Shown here: in pieces, positions 1-8,524 of the stretch
How the letters are laid out: every line of letters begins with the position of its first letter
Position numbering within the stretch: position 1 is the first letter of the stretch
Assembly (NCBI GenBank): GCA_014239155.1
Contig: JAAZZQ010000063.1
Location: forward strand, 1 to 64,000
Direction: 5' to 3'
DNA from: Lachnospiraceae bacterium
GTDB taxonomy: Bacteria > Bacillota > Clostridia > Lachnospirales > Lachnospiraceae
DNA length: 64,000 bases
The notes under the pieces: generated by a model
Told to the model about the DNA's origin: nothing
What the model saw: only the letters and a program-made list of their open reading frames with translations
Databases searched by the model: none
Program-made: the position numbers and the translations under genes

Positions 1-2
1 AA

Positions 3-3000
3 TTTGAAGAATATGAAGAATCCGAAGAATATGACTCCGAGGGGTATGAGGAACTTGAGACTTATGAGTCCGAAGAATATGACTCCGAAGAGTACGAGGC
101 CCCCAAGACTTATGAATCTGAAGAATATGATTCTGAGGAGTATGAGGAGTTTGAAGAATATGAAGAACCCGAAGAGTATGAGTCCGAAGAATATGACTCC
201 GAGGAGTATGAAGAATCCGAAGAATATGACTCTGAGGAGTACGAGGCCCCCAAGACTTATGAATCTGAAGAATATGATTCTGAGGAGTATGGGGAGTCGC
301 AATCTTATGAGTCAGAAAAGTATAAATTAGAAGAGGCACAATCACAATTTAATACGAAAGAAATCAATATTGATTTGTACGAAGCTGATGATTATGCGGA
401 GGACACAGAAAGTTATTATGAACATTCTGAGGAGGATTATGATGAGGATACATATGAGTATTATGACGACGAGGATTATGACGAGGACTCTTTTGACATA
501 GCATTTGGTACATATAATGACAGCTATCAAAATGATATTGCAACGTTTGATACCAAAGAGAAAATAAGTTTTTGGCAGAGGGTAAAATTGCGAATGCACC
601 ATCTGACAGTTTTTGATGCTGTCCTTGCTTGTACAGGTGTTGTTGTGTTGGTGGCTGCGGTTGTGATTTTCAGTATGTTTATTCAGTCCAATCAGCTAAA
701 CAAGCAGATTGAAGCGTTGGCGCCTTTGGGTGATGAATTAAAGAATCTAGGTGTGGTGGGTGATGATGGACTACTTGCCATGTCAAACGCTGCACTTTCT
801 GGCATGTTTGCAGAAGAAGAGACAAGTTCAGAGGAGATTTCTTCGATTGAAGTGGTTGCGGAACCAGAGACTGCCAAAGTGAATGTGAGTTTTGTGTCAG
901 TGGAGAAAGATCTAAAAATACGGTTTACAGATGCCAATACAGGAGAGCTGATTACTGGGACAGCCTTTGAGGTGACATTGACAAATGCAAAAGGAAAACA
1001 GCTTGTGTTGACAGATGACGATATGGACGGAATGATTTATGCACAGAATATCAATGCAGGCGTGTTTGATGCGATTGTGACCTCGACAGAAAAATATAAA
1101 TTCCCAGCAATTGCGCAGCATGTAACAGTGAAGGATAAGGTTGAGTATGTTGTAATTAATGTGCAAGATGAGGTGAAGACAGAGAAGCAGATTGATGTGG
1201 CGGTGGAGGATACGCAAAAAAATGACGCAGCAGCGGAGGCAGAAGTACTCAAAGATACGGTGGAGTGGGTGGAATCTACAAAGACTCCTGTGAGTGGTTC
1301 AGAGAGTTATCTTCTTGTGGATAAAAATACCATTGCAGATCCATCACAAGTTTCAAGATTGGCAGCAAGAATGCTCTTTGACACGCTCAATGTATCGTTA
1401 GATCAGTCAGAGGCAGTAATGACAACAGGGGCTGTACTTGAGCTGAAAGGAACAAAATTTACAGATGCACAAGAGGGAGATATTGCATATCAGTATAAGA
1501 CAGAATGGAAAAGCTCTGATGAAAGTGTTGCGTCTGTCAGTGATGGTAAGGTAACAGCAAAGGCAGAAGGAACAGCAATTATTACATACACAGTTACCAA
1601 AAAGACAATTACAACCACATATGAGCCCAAGGAGCCAGTGGAAGAGACGTTGGAAATTACCCTTGAAGATTATGAGAGTCTAAACGATAAGCAGAAGGAA
1701 AAGTGCACACCAATTAAAGATGACGCGGACCAGACAATTGGATATATCTATCAAAAAGTAACAGAACCAGAAAAAAAGACAGACGAGACAACGGAAACTG
1801 CAAGTGCTGAGTGTAAGATAACTGTCGAGGCAGTAAAAATTGCATCGGGAAGTTTGGAAATTGTAAAGAGTGCGGACAGCTGCGCTGTCGGGGAAACATT
1901 GACTGTAAAGCCGTCAAAATTGGTGTACACTAAACAGGATGGAAGCACAGAGACGATCACAGAAAAGTTTCCAGCGATTACATGGAACAGTGGAGATCCT
2001 TCCATTGCCACGGTTGACACAGAAGGTGTTGTGACAGGTATTCAAGAAGGAAAAGTGCAGATTACAGGAACTGTCGGAATCCAGGGTGCTGATGGGACGG
2101 AGCTAAAAATTAGCAGCAATGTGGAAATTCGTATTACCAGTGGAGATAAAAAGGTGCTTACAATTGCGCTTGATCGGACAAAAGATGTTACCTTGCCAGT
2201 AGGAGGAACAACAACACTTGTGGCAACGGTTTCCAATTACAAGTCGGATGCGGGTGTGACATGGGAAAGTTCTGATACAAATGTGGCGACAGTTGATGAA
2301 AAAGGAGTGGTTACTGCAATCGCGGCAGGAAGTGTGACAATTACTGCAATTACAAAGGAGCAAGGTGCAGATGGCAATTCGCTAAAAGCAACTTGTGTCG
2401 TCACAGTTCATTCCAATGTAGAAGCAGATACAACAACAAAACTAAAAGATAAGAATGGAAATCAAATTTATATTAAAAATACTGACGGCAGTTATAGGGA
2501 AGCAGTCTATGCGGACTATTTTAACAGCGAGGAGTTTTATATTATATCGCAGCCACAATATATCTATACAGGTTGGCAGACAATAGACGGTAAGACGTAT
2601 TATTTTGACAAAACTGGTAATGTTGTGACTGGGACACAGATTATTCAGGGTGTGACTTATAATTTTGGTGCAGATGGAGCAATTGCAACTTCGGTGAATG
2701 GCTCTACGTTTGGCATTGATGTGTCTAGACATAATGGAACGATTGATTGGAATGCAGTTAAAGCGTCAGGTGTAGATTATGTTATTATTCGCTGTGGATA
2801 TAGAGGTTCTGCTACAGGAGTTCTAATCGAGGACCAATCTTTTCGGACAAATATTAAGGGGGCTACAGCAGCCGGCTTAAAAGTTGGCGTGTATGTGTTC
2901 TCGCAGGCAATCAATGAGGTTGAGGCGGTCAAAGAGGCATCTTTGGCGGTAAGCCTTGTAAAAGGCTATAATCTTACTTATCCGATTTTTATTGATACAG

Positions 3001-3296
3001 AGTCCAGCGGCGGCAGGGCAGACAAAATTGATAGAGCGACGCGAACCGCAGTTGTCAATGCCTTTTGCCAGACTGTTGCAAGTGCCGGATATAAGCCGGG
3101 AATTTATGCATCAAAAACATGGTTTGAGGACAAACTAAATATGGGTGCGATTGGAAATTATAAGATTTGGCTTGCACAGTATTCTACTGCGCCTACTTAT
3201 AGTGGCAGATACGATATGTGGCAGTATTCCAGCAAAGGTAAAATTAGCGGAATCAGTACGAAAGTAGATTTAAACTATAGTTACTTAGGGTATTAG
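3..3296 (+). CDS. Membrane-anchored GH25 muramidase with acidic cytoplasmic tail, Big_2 and wall-binding repeats (5' partial)
   Basis: The frame is open from base 3 with no stop, so the gene runs in from the left; the first internal start-like codon is TTG at 375, well inside it. Domains in order: a long Glu/Tyr/Ser/Asp-rich tail (bases 3 to about 540) built from EEYDSEEYE-like units; a basic stretch and one membrane segment near 612-683 (FDAVLACTGVVVLVAAVV); three bacterial Ig-like (Big_2) domains ending near 2420, each with the typical W-S-S-x-x-x-x-A-T/S-V pattern; a choline-binding-type repeat (TGWQTIDGKTYYFD) near 2570-2690; and a GH25 lysozyme domain from about 2710 to the end, opening GIDVSRHNGTIDW and carrying the acidic IDTES motif. 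By family, GH25 cleaves the MurNAc-GlcNAc bond of peptidoglycan. Topology is inferred as tail inside, enzyme outside. It sits just before the rhamnose genes, and a second GH25 protein lies between rmlA and rmlC, so a role in wall-polymer assembly or remodelling is likely. Confidence 0.9.
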   Translation, partial: FEEYEESEEYDSEGYEELETYESEEYDSEEYEAPKTYESEEYDSEEYEEFEEYEEPEEYESEEYDSEEYEESEEYDSEEYEAPKTYESEEYDSEEYGESQSYESEKYKLEEAQSQFNTKEINIDLYEADDYAEDTESYYEHSEEDYDEDTYEYYDDEDYDEDSFDIAFGTYNDSYQNDIATFDTKEKISFWQRVKLRMHHLTVFDAVLACTGVVVLVAAVVIFSMFIQSNQLNKQIEALAPLGDELKNLGVVGDDGLLAMSNAALSGMFAEEETSSEEISSIEVVAEPETAKVNVSFVSVEKDLKIRFTDANTGELITGTAFEVTLTNAKGKQLVLTDDDMDGMIYAQNINAGVFDAIVTSTEKYKFPAIAQHVTVKDKVEYVVINVQDEVKTEKQIDVAVEDTQKNDAAAEAEVLKDTVEWVESTKTPVSGSESYLLVDKNTIADPSQVSRLAARMLFDTLNVSLDQSEAVMTTGAVLELKGTKFTDAQEGDIAYQYKTEWKSSDESVASVSDGKVTAKAEGTAIITYTVTKKTITTTYEPKEPVEETLEITLEDYESLNDKQKEKCTPIKDDADQTIGYIYQKVTEPEKKTDETTETASAECKITVEAVKIASGSLEIVKSADSCAVGETLTVKPSKLVYTKQDGSTETITEKFPAITWNSGDPSIATVDTEGVVTGIQEGKVQITGTVGIQGADGTELKISSNVEIRITSGDKKVLTIALDRTKDVTLPVGGTTTLVATVSNYKSDAGVTWESSDTNVATVDEKGVVTAIAAGSVTITAITKEQGADGNSLKATCVVTVHSNVEADTTTKLKDKNGNQIYIKNTDGSYREAVYADYFNSEEFYIISQPQYIYTGWQTIDGKTYYFDKTGNVVTGTQIIQGVTYNFGADGAIATSVNGSTFGIDVSRHNGTIDWNAVKASGVDYVIIRCGYRGSATGVLIEDQSFRTNIKGATAAGLKVGVYVFSQAINEVEAVKEASLAVSLVKGYNLTYPIFIDTESSGGRADKIDRATRTAVVNAFCQTVASAGYKPGIYASKTWFEDKLNMGAIGNYKIWLAQYSTAPTYSGRYDMWQYSSKGKISGISTKVDLNYSYLGY
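81..293 (+). repeat. Two copies of a coding repeat, period 147 bases
   Basis: The stretch beginning at 81 (GACTCCGAAGAGTACGAGGC) recurs at 228 almost unchanged for about 65 bases, giving a 49-residue period in the acidic tail (EEYDSEEYEAPKTYESEEYD). Shorter EEYDSEEYE units lie between. The third codon positions are nearly identical between copies, which suggests recent duplication. The array continues beyond the left edge. Confidence 0.85.
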
Positions 3297-3298
3297 AC

Positions 3299-3327
3299 TT
3301 GCATTATTTCCAATTTTAGGATAAAAT
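3299..3327 (+). promoter_or_regulatory. Candidate sigma-A promoter for rmlB
   Basis: TTGCAT at 3299-3304, a 17-base spacer, then TAAAAT at 3322-3327. The -10 matches five of six consensus positions; the -35 is weak. It starts three bases after the stop of the GH25 gene and about 40 bases before the rmlB start. Confidence 0.45.
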
Positions 3328-3364
3328 AGCAAAAAAGATAGTTGCTTATGGAGGTAAATTTTTG

Positions 3365-4441
3365 ATGAGAACTTATTTGGTGACTGGCGGTGCGGGGTTT
3401 ATTGGATCCAATTATATTCATTATATGTTTCGCAAATACGACAATGCAATTCGGATTATCAATGTAGATGCCCTGACCTATGCTGGAAATCTTGAGAATT
3501 TAAAAGAGATTGAAAACAGAGAGAACTATACATTTATCAAGGCGGATATCACAGATAAGGAAGCGATTGCAAAGATTTTTGCGGAGAATGATATTGACAG
3601 AGTGGTTCATTTTGCAGCAGAAAGTCATGTGGACAGAAGCATTAAAAATCCAGAAATATTTGTTCAAACAAATGTTCTGGGAACCGCAGTAATGCTTAAC
3701 TGTGCAAAAGCAGCGTGGGAGTTTCCAGATGGCAGTTTCCGAGAAGGGAAAAAGTTTTTGCATGTTTCGACAGATGAAGTTTATGGTTCTTTGGAGGAAG
3801 ATGGCGGGTATTTTTATGAGACAACTCCCTATGCGCCGCACAGTCCTTACTCTGCGAGCAAGGCAGCCTCGGACATGCTTGTGCGCTCCTATATGGACAC
3901 CTATCAGTTTCCGGCAAATATTACCAATTGTTCTAATAATTATGGACCCTATCAGTTCCCAGAGAAATTTATTCCGCTGGTCATTAACAATGCACTTCAA
4001 GGAAAGAAGCTTCCTGTGTATGGAGATGGCAAAAATGTGCGTGACTGGCTTTATGTCGAGGACCACGCCAAGGCGATTGATATGGTGCAAGAGCAAGGCA
4101 AGTTGTTTGAAACCTATAATATTGGCGGACACAATGAGAAGCAAAATATAGAGATTATCCATATTATTCTTGAGACATTGCAGGAGCAGCTTGCGGAGGA
4201 TGATCCGCGAAAGCAATTGGTATCTGATAACCTAATCACCTATGTGGAAGACCGAAAAGGACATGATAGGCGTTATGCAATTGCGCCGGATAAGATTAAG
4301 GCGGAGATTGGATGGGAGCCGGAGACAATGTTTAAAGATGGTATTCGCCAGACAATTAAATGGTACTTTGAGCATGAGGATTGGATGAAAAATGCGACAA
4401 GTGGCGATTATCAGAAATATTATCAAGAAATGTACAAGTAA
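3365..4441 (+). CDS. rmlB: dTDP-glucose 4,6-dehydratase RmlB
   Basis: This is the second step of dTDP-L-rhamnose synthesis: it converts dTDP-glucose to dTDP-4-keto-6-deoxyglucose with bound NAD. The protein opens with the Rossmann motif TGGAGFIG, has the STDEVYGSL segment and the catalytic YSASKAASD (YxxxK) motif of extended short-chain dehydrogenases, and [17 protein letters not shown], which is typical of RmlB. At 358 residues its length fits the family. ATG at 3365 follows GGAGG at 3350-3354; a TTG three bases upstream is possible but less likely. rmlA follows after 140 bases and rmlC lies further down, so the locus supplies an activated deoxysugar for the wall polymer. Confidence 0.95.
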   Translation: MRTYLVTGGAGFIGSNYIHYMFRKYDNAIRIINVDALTYAGNLENLKEIENRENYTFIKADITDKEAIAKIFAENDIDRVVHFAAESHVDRSIKNPEIFVQTNVLGTAVMLNCAKAAWEFPDGSFREGKKFLHVSTDEVYGSLEEDGGYFYETTPYAPHSPYSASKAASDMLVRSYMDTYQFPANITNCSNNYGPYQFPEKFIPLVINNALQGKKLPVYGDGKNVRDWLYVEDHAKAIDMVQEQGKLFETYNIGGHNEKQNIEIIHIILETLQEQLAEDDPRKQLVSDNLITYVEDRKGHDRRYAIAPDKIKAEIGWEPETMFKDGIRQTIKWYFEHEDWMKNATSGDYQKYYQEMYK

Positions 4442-4508
4442 ATTTGGCTGAGCAGAGTGCAGGGAACGTCAATACCACAGCGGGTATGGCGTTCCCACTT
4501 TGGCGTAA

Positions 4509-4556
4509 AATATTCTCTCAAAGTCTTTTGTATCAACGTTGTTTTGAGAGAATATT
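4509..4556 (+). promoter_or_regulatory. Perfect 14-bp inverted repeat in the rmlB-rmlA gap
   Basis: AATATTCTCTCAAA at 4509-4522 pairs perfectly with TTTGAGAGAATATT at 4543-4556 around a 20-base loop, ending ten bases before the rmlA ribosome site (AGGAGG 4566-4571). A weaker GC-rich dyad (GGGAACG and CGTTCCC) sits just upstream at about 4462-4497. Neither is followed by a clear T run, so this looks more like an mRNA-processing, attenuation or protein-binding structure than a plain terminator. Confidence 0.55.
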
Positions 4557-4581
4557 AAATGATACAGGAGGTTATTTTAAG

Positions 4582-5451
4582 ATGAAAGGAATAATATTAG
4601 CGGGCGGTTCTGGCACAAGACTTTATCCTTTGACCAAGGCGATTTCAAAACAGATTATGCCAGTCTACGACAAACCGATGATTTATTATCCACTGTCGAC
4701 TTTGATGCTTGCAGGAATTCGGGATATTTTAATTATCTCGACACCGCGGGATCTTCCGGTGTTCCAAGAATTGTTTGGAACAGGGGACCAGCTGGGGCTT
4801 CATATGGAGTATGCAATTCAGGAACAGCCGCGGGGACTTGCGGATGCGTTTATTATTGGGGCTGATTTTATTGGCGCGGATTCTGTGGCGCTAGTGTTGG
4901 GAGACAACATTTTCTATGGGCAAAGTTTCTCTAAGCTATTGCAGCGTGTTGCGGCAAAAAAGAGTGGTGCTACAATTTTTGGATACTATGTGCGTGACCC
5001 GCGGGAATATGGCGTGGTGGAGTTTGATGAGGATGGAAAAGCGATATCAATTGAGGAAAAGCCAGAGCATCCTAGAAGTAATTATGCGGTGCCCGGACTT
5101 TATTTTTATGACAATGATGTTGTGGAGATCGCTAGAAACGTAAAGCCATCTGCGCGCGGAGAGATTGAGATTACAAGCATTAACAATGAATATTTAGAAC
5201 GAGGAATGCTTACAGTGGAGACAATGGGGCGCGGTTTTGCATGGCTTGACACAGGAAATCATGACTCTCTTTTGGATGCGGCGGATTTTGTCTGCGCATT
5301 TCAAAAGCGACAGGGACTTTATATTTCCTGCATTGAAGAGATTGCATATAAAAGAGGCTTTATCACCAAGGAACAGCTTCTGCAACTTGCACAACCACTG
5401 ATGAAGACAGATTATGGAAAGTATCTTGTAGAGGTTGCAAATGGACTCTAA
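4582..5451 (+). CDS. rmlA: Glucose-1-phosphate thymidylyltransferase RmlA
   Basis: It makes dTDP-glucose from dTTP and glucose 1-phosphate, the first step of the rhamnose pathway. The N-terminus [18 protein letters not shown] is the nucleotide-binding signature of sugar nucleotidyltransferases. The motifs [45 protein letters not shown] and [15 protein letters not shown] are as expected for RmlA. The 289-residue length is normal. ATG at 4582 is preceded by AGGAGG at 4566-4571; the open frame upstream lacks a better start. It overlaps the next gene by 11 bases, so the two are translationally linked. Its substrate could come from the phosphoglucomutase at 18394. Confidence 0.96.
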   Translation: MKGIILAGGSGTRLYPLTKAISKQIMPVYDKPMIYYPLSTLMLAGIRDILIISTPRDLPVFQELFGTGDQLGLHMEYAIQEQPRGLADAFIIGADFIGADSVALVLGDNIFYGQSFSKLLQRVAAKKSGATIFGYYVRDPREYGVVEFDEDGKAISIEEKPEHPRSNYAVPGLYFYDNDVVEIARNVKPSARGEIEITSINNEYLERGMLTVETMGRGFAWLDTGNHDSLLDAADFVCAFQKRQGLYISCIEEIAYKRGFITKEQLLQLAQPLMKTDYGKYLVEVANGL

Positions 5452-6748
5452 GGGAAAAAGGATAGGGATACTGCTCGTATTGTGCACCCTGTTGCTTGCT
5501 ATGGCGGCAGTGGCGCTTGTCAATTACAATAAACTTGTAGGACATGGTTCTGGAACGGTGGCGAACGACAGTACGAATAGTAATCCCAAACAGATTATAG
5601 AGGAGGACGGAAAGGTACACGGCGCGGATTTGTCAGCATTTATGAGAGACAATGATTTTTTTGATGTCGAGGTGCCAAAAGGATCGAATCAAACTACATA
5701 TGATGAGATGAACGAAAACGGCGAAACAGTACGAAATCTAACGCTTTTGGCAAGTTCTGTAGAGCGCGATATTCGAGTGAAGATTGTCGATGACAATGGA
5801 GAGACTGTGATAGGACAACCGTTTTCTGTGGAGGTCGCGGACACAGGGGTATATATTGATGAGGACAAAGATGGTATTATACGCATAGCAGATATTAAAC
5901 CTGGAGAGTATAAGGTTTCTTTGGAAGAACAGCCAGGATTTAAGGTGCCTGCTGCACCAGTGAGTGTTCGGGTTCGGTCAATGGTATCCTATACAGTGAT
6001 TGATGATATAGAGTATTTTGTGCACTCTGAAGCGGAGGTTGATATCTTAAAGGAGGACACAAAAGAAAAGAAGATTGACAGTGAAGATGAGGATGATACG
6101 CAGTATACAGCGCTTCTGGATGTAGAGGAGGAGCAAGGAAACGCAGTTCAATTAGGAATTGATGTCTCAAAGTGGAATGGTGAGATTGACTGGGAGGTTG
6201 TGAAAGCCGAAGGAGTTGATTTTGCAATTATACGATGTGGATACAGAGGTTCTTCTTCAGGATGGCTCATTGAGGACCCATTTTTTTACCGAAATTTGAC
6301 AGAGGCAAAAAAAGCGGGCATAAAGGTTGGGCTATACTTTTTTACACAGGCGACAAATCAGGTGGAGGCAGTTGAGGAGGCTAGTATGGTTGTAACACTT
6401 CTGGGCGAGACAACTTTGGATTATCCAGTTTTTATTGATACAGAAGGGGCAGGCGGAAATGGCAGAGCAGACAATTTGGATGCGGCGGCAAGAACTGCAG
6501 TGGTCAATGCATTCTGTCAGACCATTCAAAATGCAGGGCTTGACGCAGGTGTGTATGCAAGCCGCAACTGGTATCTAAATAATCTCTATGTGGAGGAGAT
6601 GAATGCGCCAAATATTTGGCTTGCAGAGTACAGACAGACGCCTTTGTATGAGGGGCGTTATGATATGTGGCAGTATACTTCAAGCGGTGCAGTTGCTGGT
6701 ATAGAGGGAAGAGTTGACTTGAATATTAGTTATCTGGGTGTAAACTAG
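5441..6748 (+). CDS. Membrane-anchored GH25 muramidase inside the rhamnose operon
   Basis: An N-terminal hydrophobic segment ([20 protein letters not shown]) acts as a signal anchor. About 190 residues follow with one SpaA/Cna-like beta domain (roughly residues 105-180; ...[14 protein letters not shown]) and an acidic linker. The GH25 domain starts near residue 242 ([17 protein letters not shown]) and has the acidic IDTEGAGG motif and a C-terminal [11 protein letters not shown]. It is closely related to the GH25 domain of the first gene in this window but has a different front half and no wall-binding repeats. ATG at 5441 has GAGG at 5431-5434; TTG at 5435 is an alternative. The start lies inside the end of rmlA. 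Being locked in this operon suggests local peptidoglycan opening during polymer export or attachment (inference). Confidence 0.9.
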   Translation: MDSKGKRIGILLVLCTLLLAMAAVALVNYNKLVGHGSGTVANDSTNSNPKQIIEEDGKVHGADLSAFMRDNDFFDVEVPKGSNQTTYDEMNENGETVRNLTLLASSVERDIRVKIVDDNGETVIGQPFSVEVADTGVYIDEDKDGIIRIADIKPGEYKVSLEEQPGFKVPAAPVSVRVRSMVSYTVIDDIEYFVHSEAEVDILKEDTKEKKIDSEDEDDTQYTALLDVEEEQGNAVQLGIDVSKWNGEIDWEVVKAEGVDFAIIRCGYRGSSSGWLIEDPFFYRNLTEAKKAGIKVGLYFFTQATNQVEAVEEASMVVTLLGETTLDYPVFIDTEGAGGNGRADNLDAAARTAVVNAFCQTIQNAGLDAGVYASRNWYLNNLYVEEMNAPNIWLAEYRQTPLYEGRYDMWQYTSSGAVAGIEGRVDLNISYLGVN

Positions 6749-6792
6749 TACAGCGTTTTCTTAACCCTCGTATACTAAGTGCTTGATATTTG

Positions 6793-6924
6793 CGTCAGTG
6801 CAAGGCGGAGGAAGGAGGCAATGCGGTGGCATTGTCGACTGACGACATGCGTGCGAATCCGTAATTTGTCAGCAGAGCTGACGCGCACGCCGCAGCAAGA
6901 ATGCCATCGGCATTCTTGAAATAA
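6793..6924 (+). repeat. Structured intergenic repeat, copy A (before rmlC)
   Basis: The part shared with a second copy at 59375-59449 is 6850-6924 (75 bases, 67 identical). It contains hairpin GTCAGC-AGA-GCTGAC (6868-6882) and a perfect 10-bp hairpin CAAGAATGCC-ATC-GGCATTCTTG (6896-6918). GCGTGCG (from 6849) can also pair with CGCACGC (6884-6890) around the first hairpin. Upstream, CGTCAGT (6793-6799) pairs with ACTGACG (6838-6844) and encloses CAATGC-GGTG-GCATTG (6819-6834). It ends 22 bases before the rmlC start. It may be a REP or MITE-like element or a leader RNA. Confidence 0.75.
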
Positions 6925-6946
6925 TTAGAAAGGAAAATGAAAAATC

Positions 6947-7513
6947 ATGGGAAAGATTACAGTAGAGGAATGTGTTGCAGATGGGATGGTCATAGAAGGA
7001 TTGAAAGTGATTACACCACAAGTATTTGGCGACAACAGAGGATATTTTATGGAGACCTACAACTATAATGATTTTAAGGCGGCGGGTATCGATCAGGTTT
7101 TTGTGCAGGACAACCAGTCTGCTTCCAGAAAAGGAGTGCTTCGGGGACTGCATTTTCAGAAGAAGTTCCCGCAGGATAAGCTTGTACGCGCTGTCAGAGG
7201 AGAAGTGTTTGATGTTGTAGTTGATTTGCGGGAAGGGTCAAAAACCTTTGGAAAATGGTATGGAGTCTATTTATCGGAGGAGAATAAGAAACAGTTTTTT
7301 GTTCCAAAGAATTTTGCACATGGTTTTTTGGTGCTTTCAGACTATGCGGAGTTTTGTTATAAATGTACTGATTTTTATCACCCAAATGACGAGGGTGGTT
7401 TGTTATGGAATGATCCAGATATTGGGATTCAATGGCCGATTCCAGAAGGAATGGAGCTGACAATCCTAGAGAGAGATCAGAACTGGGGTGGCATAAAGGA
7501 ATTTAAGAGATGA
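6947..7513 (+). CDS. rmlC: dTDP-4-dehydrorhamnose 3,5-epimerase RmlC
   Basis: It epimerises dTDP-4-keto-6-deoxyglucose at C3 and C5, the third step to dTDP-L-rhamnose. RmlC cupin signatures are visible: the PQVFGDNRGYFMETYN start, FVQDNQSASRKGVLRGLHFQ (with the catalytic His in RGLHFQ), KLVRAVRGEVFDVVVDLR and FFVPKNFAHGFLVLSD. The 188-residue length is standard. The reductase RmlD does not follow; the next gene, an exporter permease, overlaps by four bases (ATGA). rmlC and the exporter are therefore translationally linked. ATG at 6947 has a modest GAAAGG upstream. Confidence 0.95.
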   Translation: MGKITVEECVADGMVIEGLKVITPQVFGDNRGYFMETYNYNDFKAAGIDQVFVQDNQSASRKGVLRGLHFQKKFPQDKLVRAVRGEVFDVVVDLREGSKTFGKWYGVYLSEENKKQFFVPKNFAHGFLVLSDYAEFCYKCTDFYHPNDEGGLLWNDPDIGIQWPIPEGMELTILERDQNWGGIKEFKR

Positions 7514-8511
7514 GAAAAGAATTGTCCAAGACCGCTGTCAAACTATATGTGACCCTTGCTGCAGCAGTGCTTGCGGCTGTGATTTTAATTCATCACAATC
7601 CGCTGGCAGACCCGCAGGAAGAGATGATTAAAAAGGTGATGGCTTGCTTCATTATTGTCAGTGCGATGGTGATTTTTTATCGGTTTTATGACAGATTGAT
7701 CACACTTCCAGTAGAACTATGGCAGTCGCGCAAGCTAATCTGGAAGCTTGCAAAAAATGATTTTAAAAACCGTTATGCGGGGTCGTATCTGGGGCGTGTG
7801 TGGGCGTTTACGCAGCCTGTAGTTACAGTATTGTTGTACTGGTTTGTGTTCGGACATGTTATGGGACAAGACAAGAAGGAGATTCTTAATGTCGGTGTGG
7901 AGGCGCCTTATGTATTGTGGCTTACAGCAGGACTTGTGCCGTGGTTTTACTTTAGTGAGGCGATTAACAACGGTACAACTTCGCTGTTGGAGTACAGTTA
8001 TCTGGTTAAGAAGGTTGTGTTTAAAATCAGCATTATTCCAATTGTAAAGCTGATAGCGGCGTCATTTGTCCACTTGTTTTTTGTTGCGTTTATGTTGCTT
8101 GTGTATTTTGTGTATGGATATAGACCATCTATCTGCCTGTTACAACTTTTGTATTATAGTTTCTGCATGTTTATGTTTGTGTTGGCACTTAGCTATTCAA
8201 CCTGCGCGATTGTTATTTTTTTCCGGGATTTGACACAGATTATTAATATTTTATTGCAGGTTGGTATGTGGGCGACTCCAATTTTATGGAATATTGCCCT
8301 GCTGGATAACAGTCCCATTCTTCAAAAGATTATGAAGATAAATCCAGTATTTTATATTGTGAATGGCTATCGGGATGCAATGTTTGCAGAGAAGTGGTTT
8401 TGGCAGGATTTTTATTCGACTGCTTACTTTTGGATTGTGACAGTGGTCTTTTTTGGTATTGGAGCATTAATATTCCGAAGGTTAAAAGTGCACTTTGCAG
8501 ATGTACTGTAA
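7510..8511 (+). CDS. ABC-2 type polysaccharide exporter permease (Wzm/TagG-like)
   Basis: This is the membrane subunit that, with the next gene product, moves a lipid-linked polysaccharide out of the cytoplasm. Two hydrophobic segments precede LWQSRKLIWKLAKNDFKNRY, the amphipathic region typical of Wzm/TagG permeases. About six further membrane segments follow, with the family pattern GSYLGRVWAFTQPVVTVLLY and a C-terminal NPVFYIVNGYRDAMF. The 333-residue size is longer than the usual 260-280 because of the extra N-terminal membrane hairpin (about residues 9-60). The start overlaps the rmlC stop (ATGA) and the ATPase follows directly. Confidence 0.92.
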   Translation: MRKELSKTAVKLYVTLAAAVLAAVILIHHNPLADPQEEMIKKVMACFIIVSAMVIFYRFYDRLITLPVELWQSRKLIWKLAKNDFKNRYAGSYLGRVWAFTQPVVTVLLYWFVFGHVMGQDKKEILNVGVEAPYVLWLTAGLVPWFYFSEAINNGTTSLLEYSYLVKKVVFKISIIPIVKLIAASFVHLFFVAFMLLVYFVYGYRPSICLLQLLYYSFCMFMFVLALSYSTCAIVIFFRDLTQIINILLQVGMWATPILWNIALLDNSPILQKIMKINPVFYIVNGYRDAMFAEKWFWQDFYSTAYFWIVTVVFFGIGALIFRRLKVHFADVL

Positions 8512-8524
8512 GCGAGGGGGAAAT

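Noticed and set aside
1-300. Possible CRISPR or tandem non-coding repeat
   Set aside because: The repeats keep the reading frame and encode EEYDSEEYE units; there are no unique spacers of constant length. The same holds for 24841-24990 and 29697-29840.
4-330. Open frame rich in Met/Lys/Asn over the acidic repeat
   Set aside because: It is the +1 reading of a repetitive acidic coding region; the frame open from base 3 continues into a complete multidomain protein.
3500-4216. 238-residue open frame antisense to rmlB
   Set aside because: Cys/Ile-rich shadow of a well-supported gene with no ribosome site or known motif.
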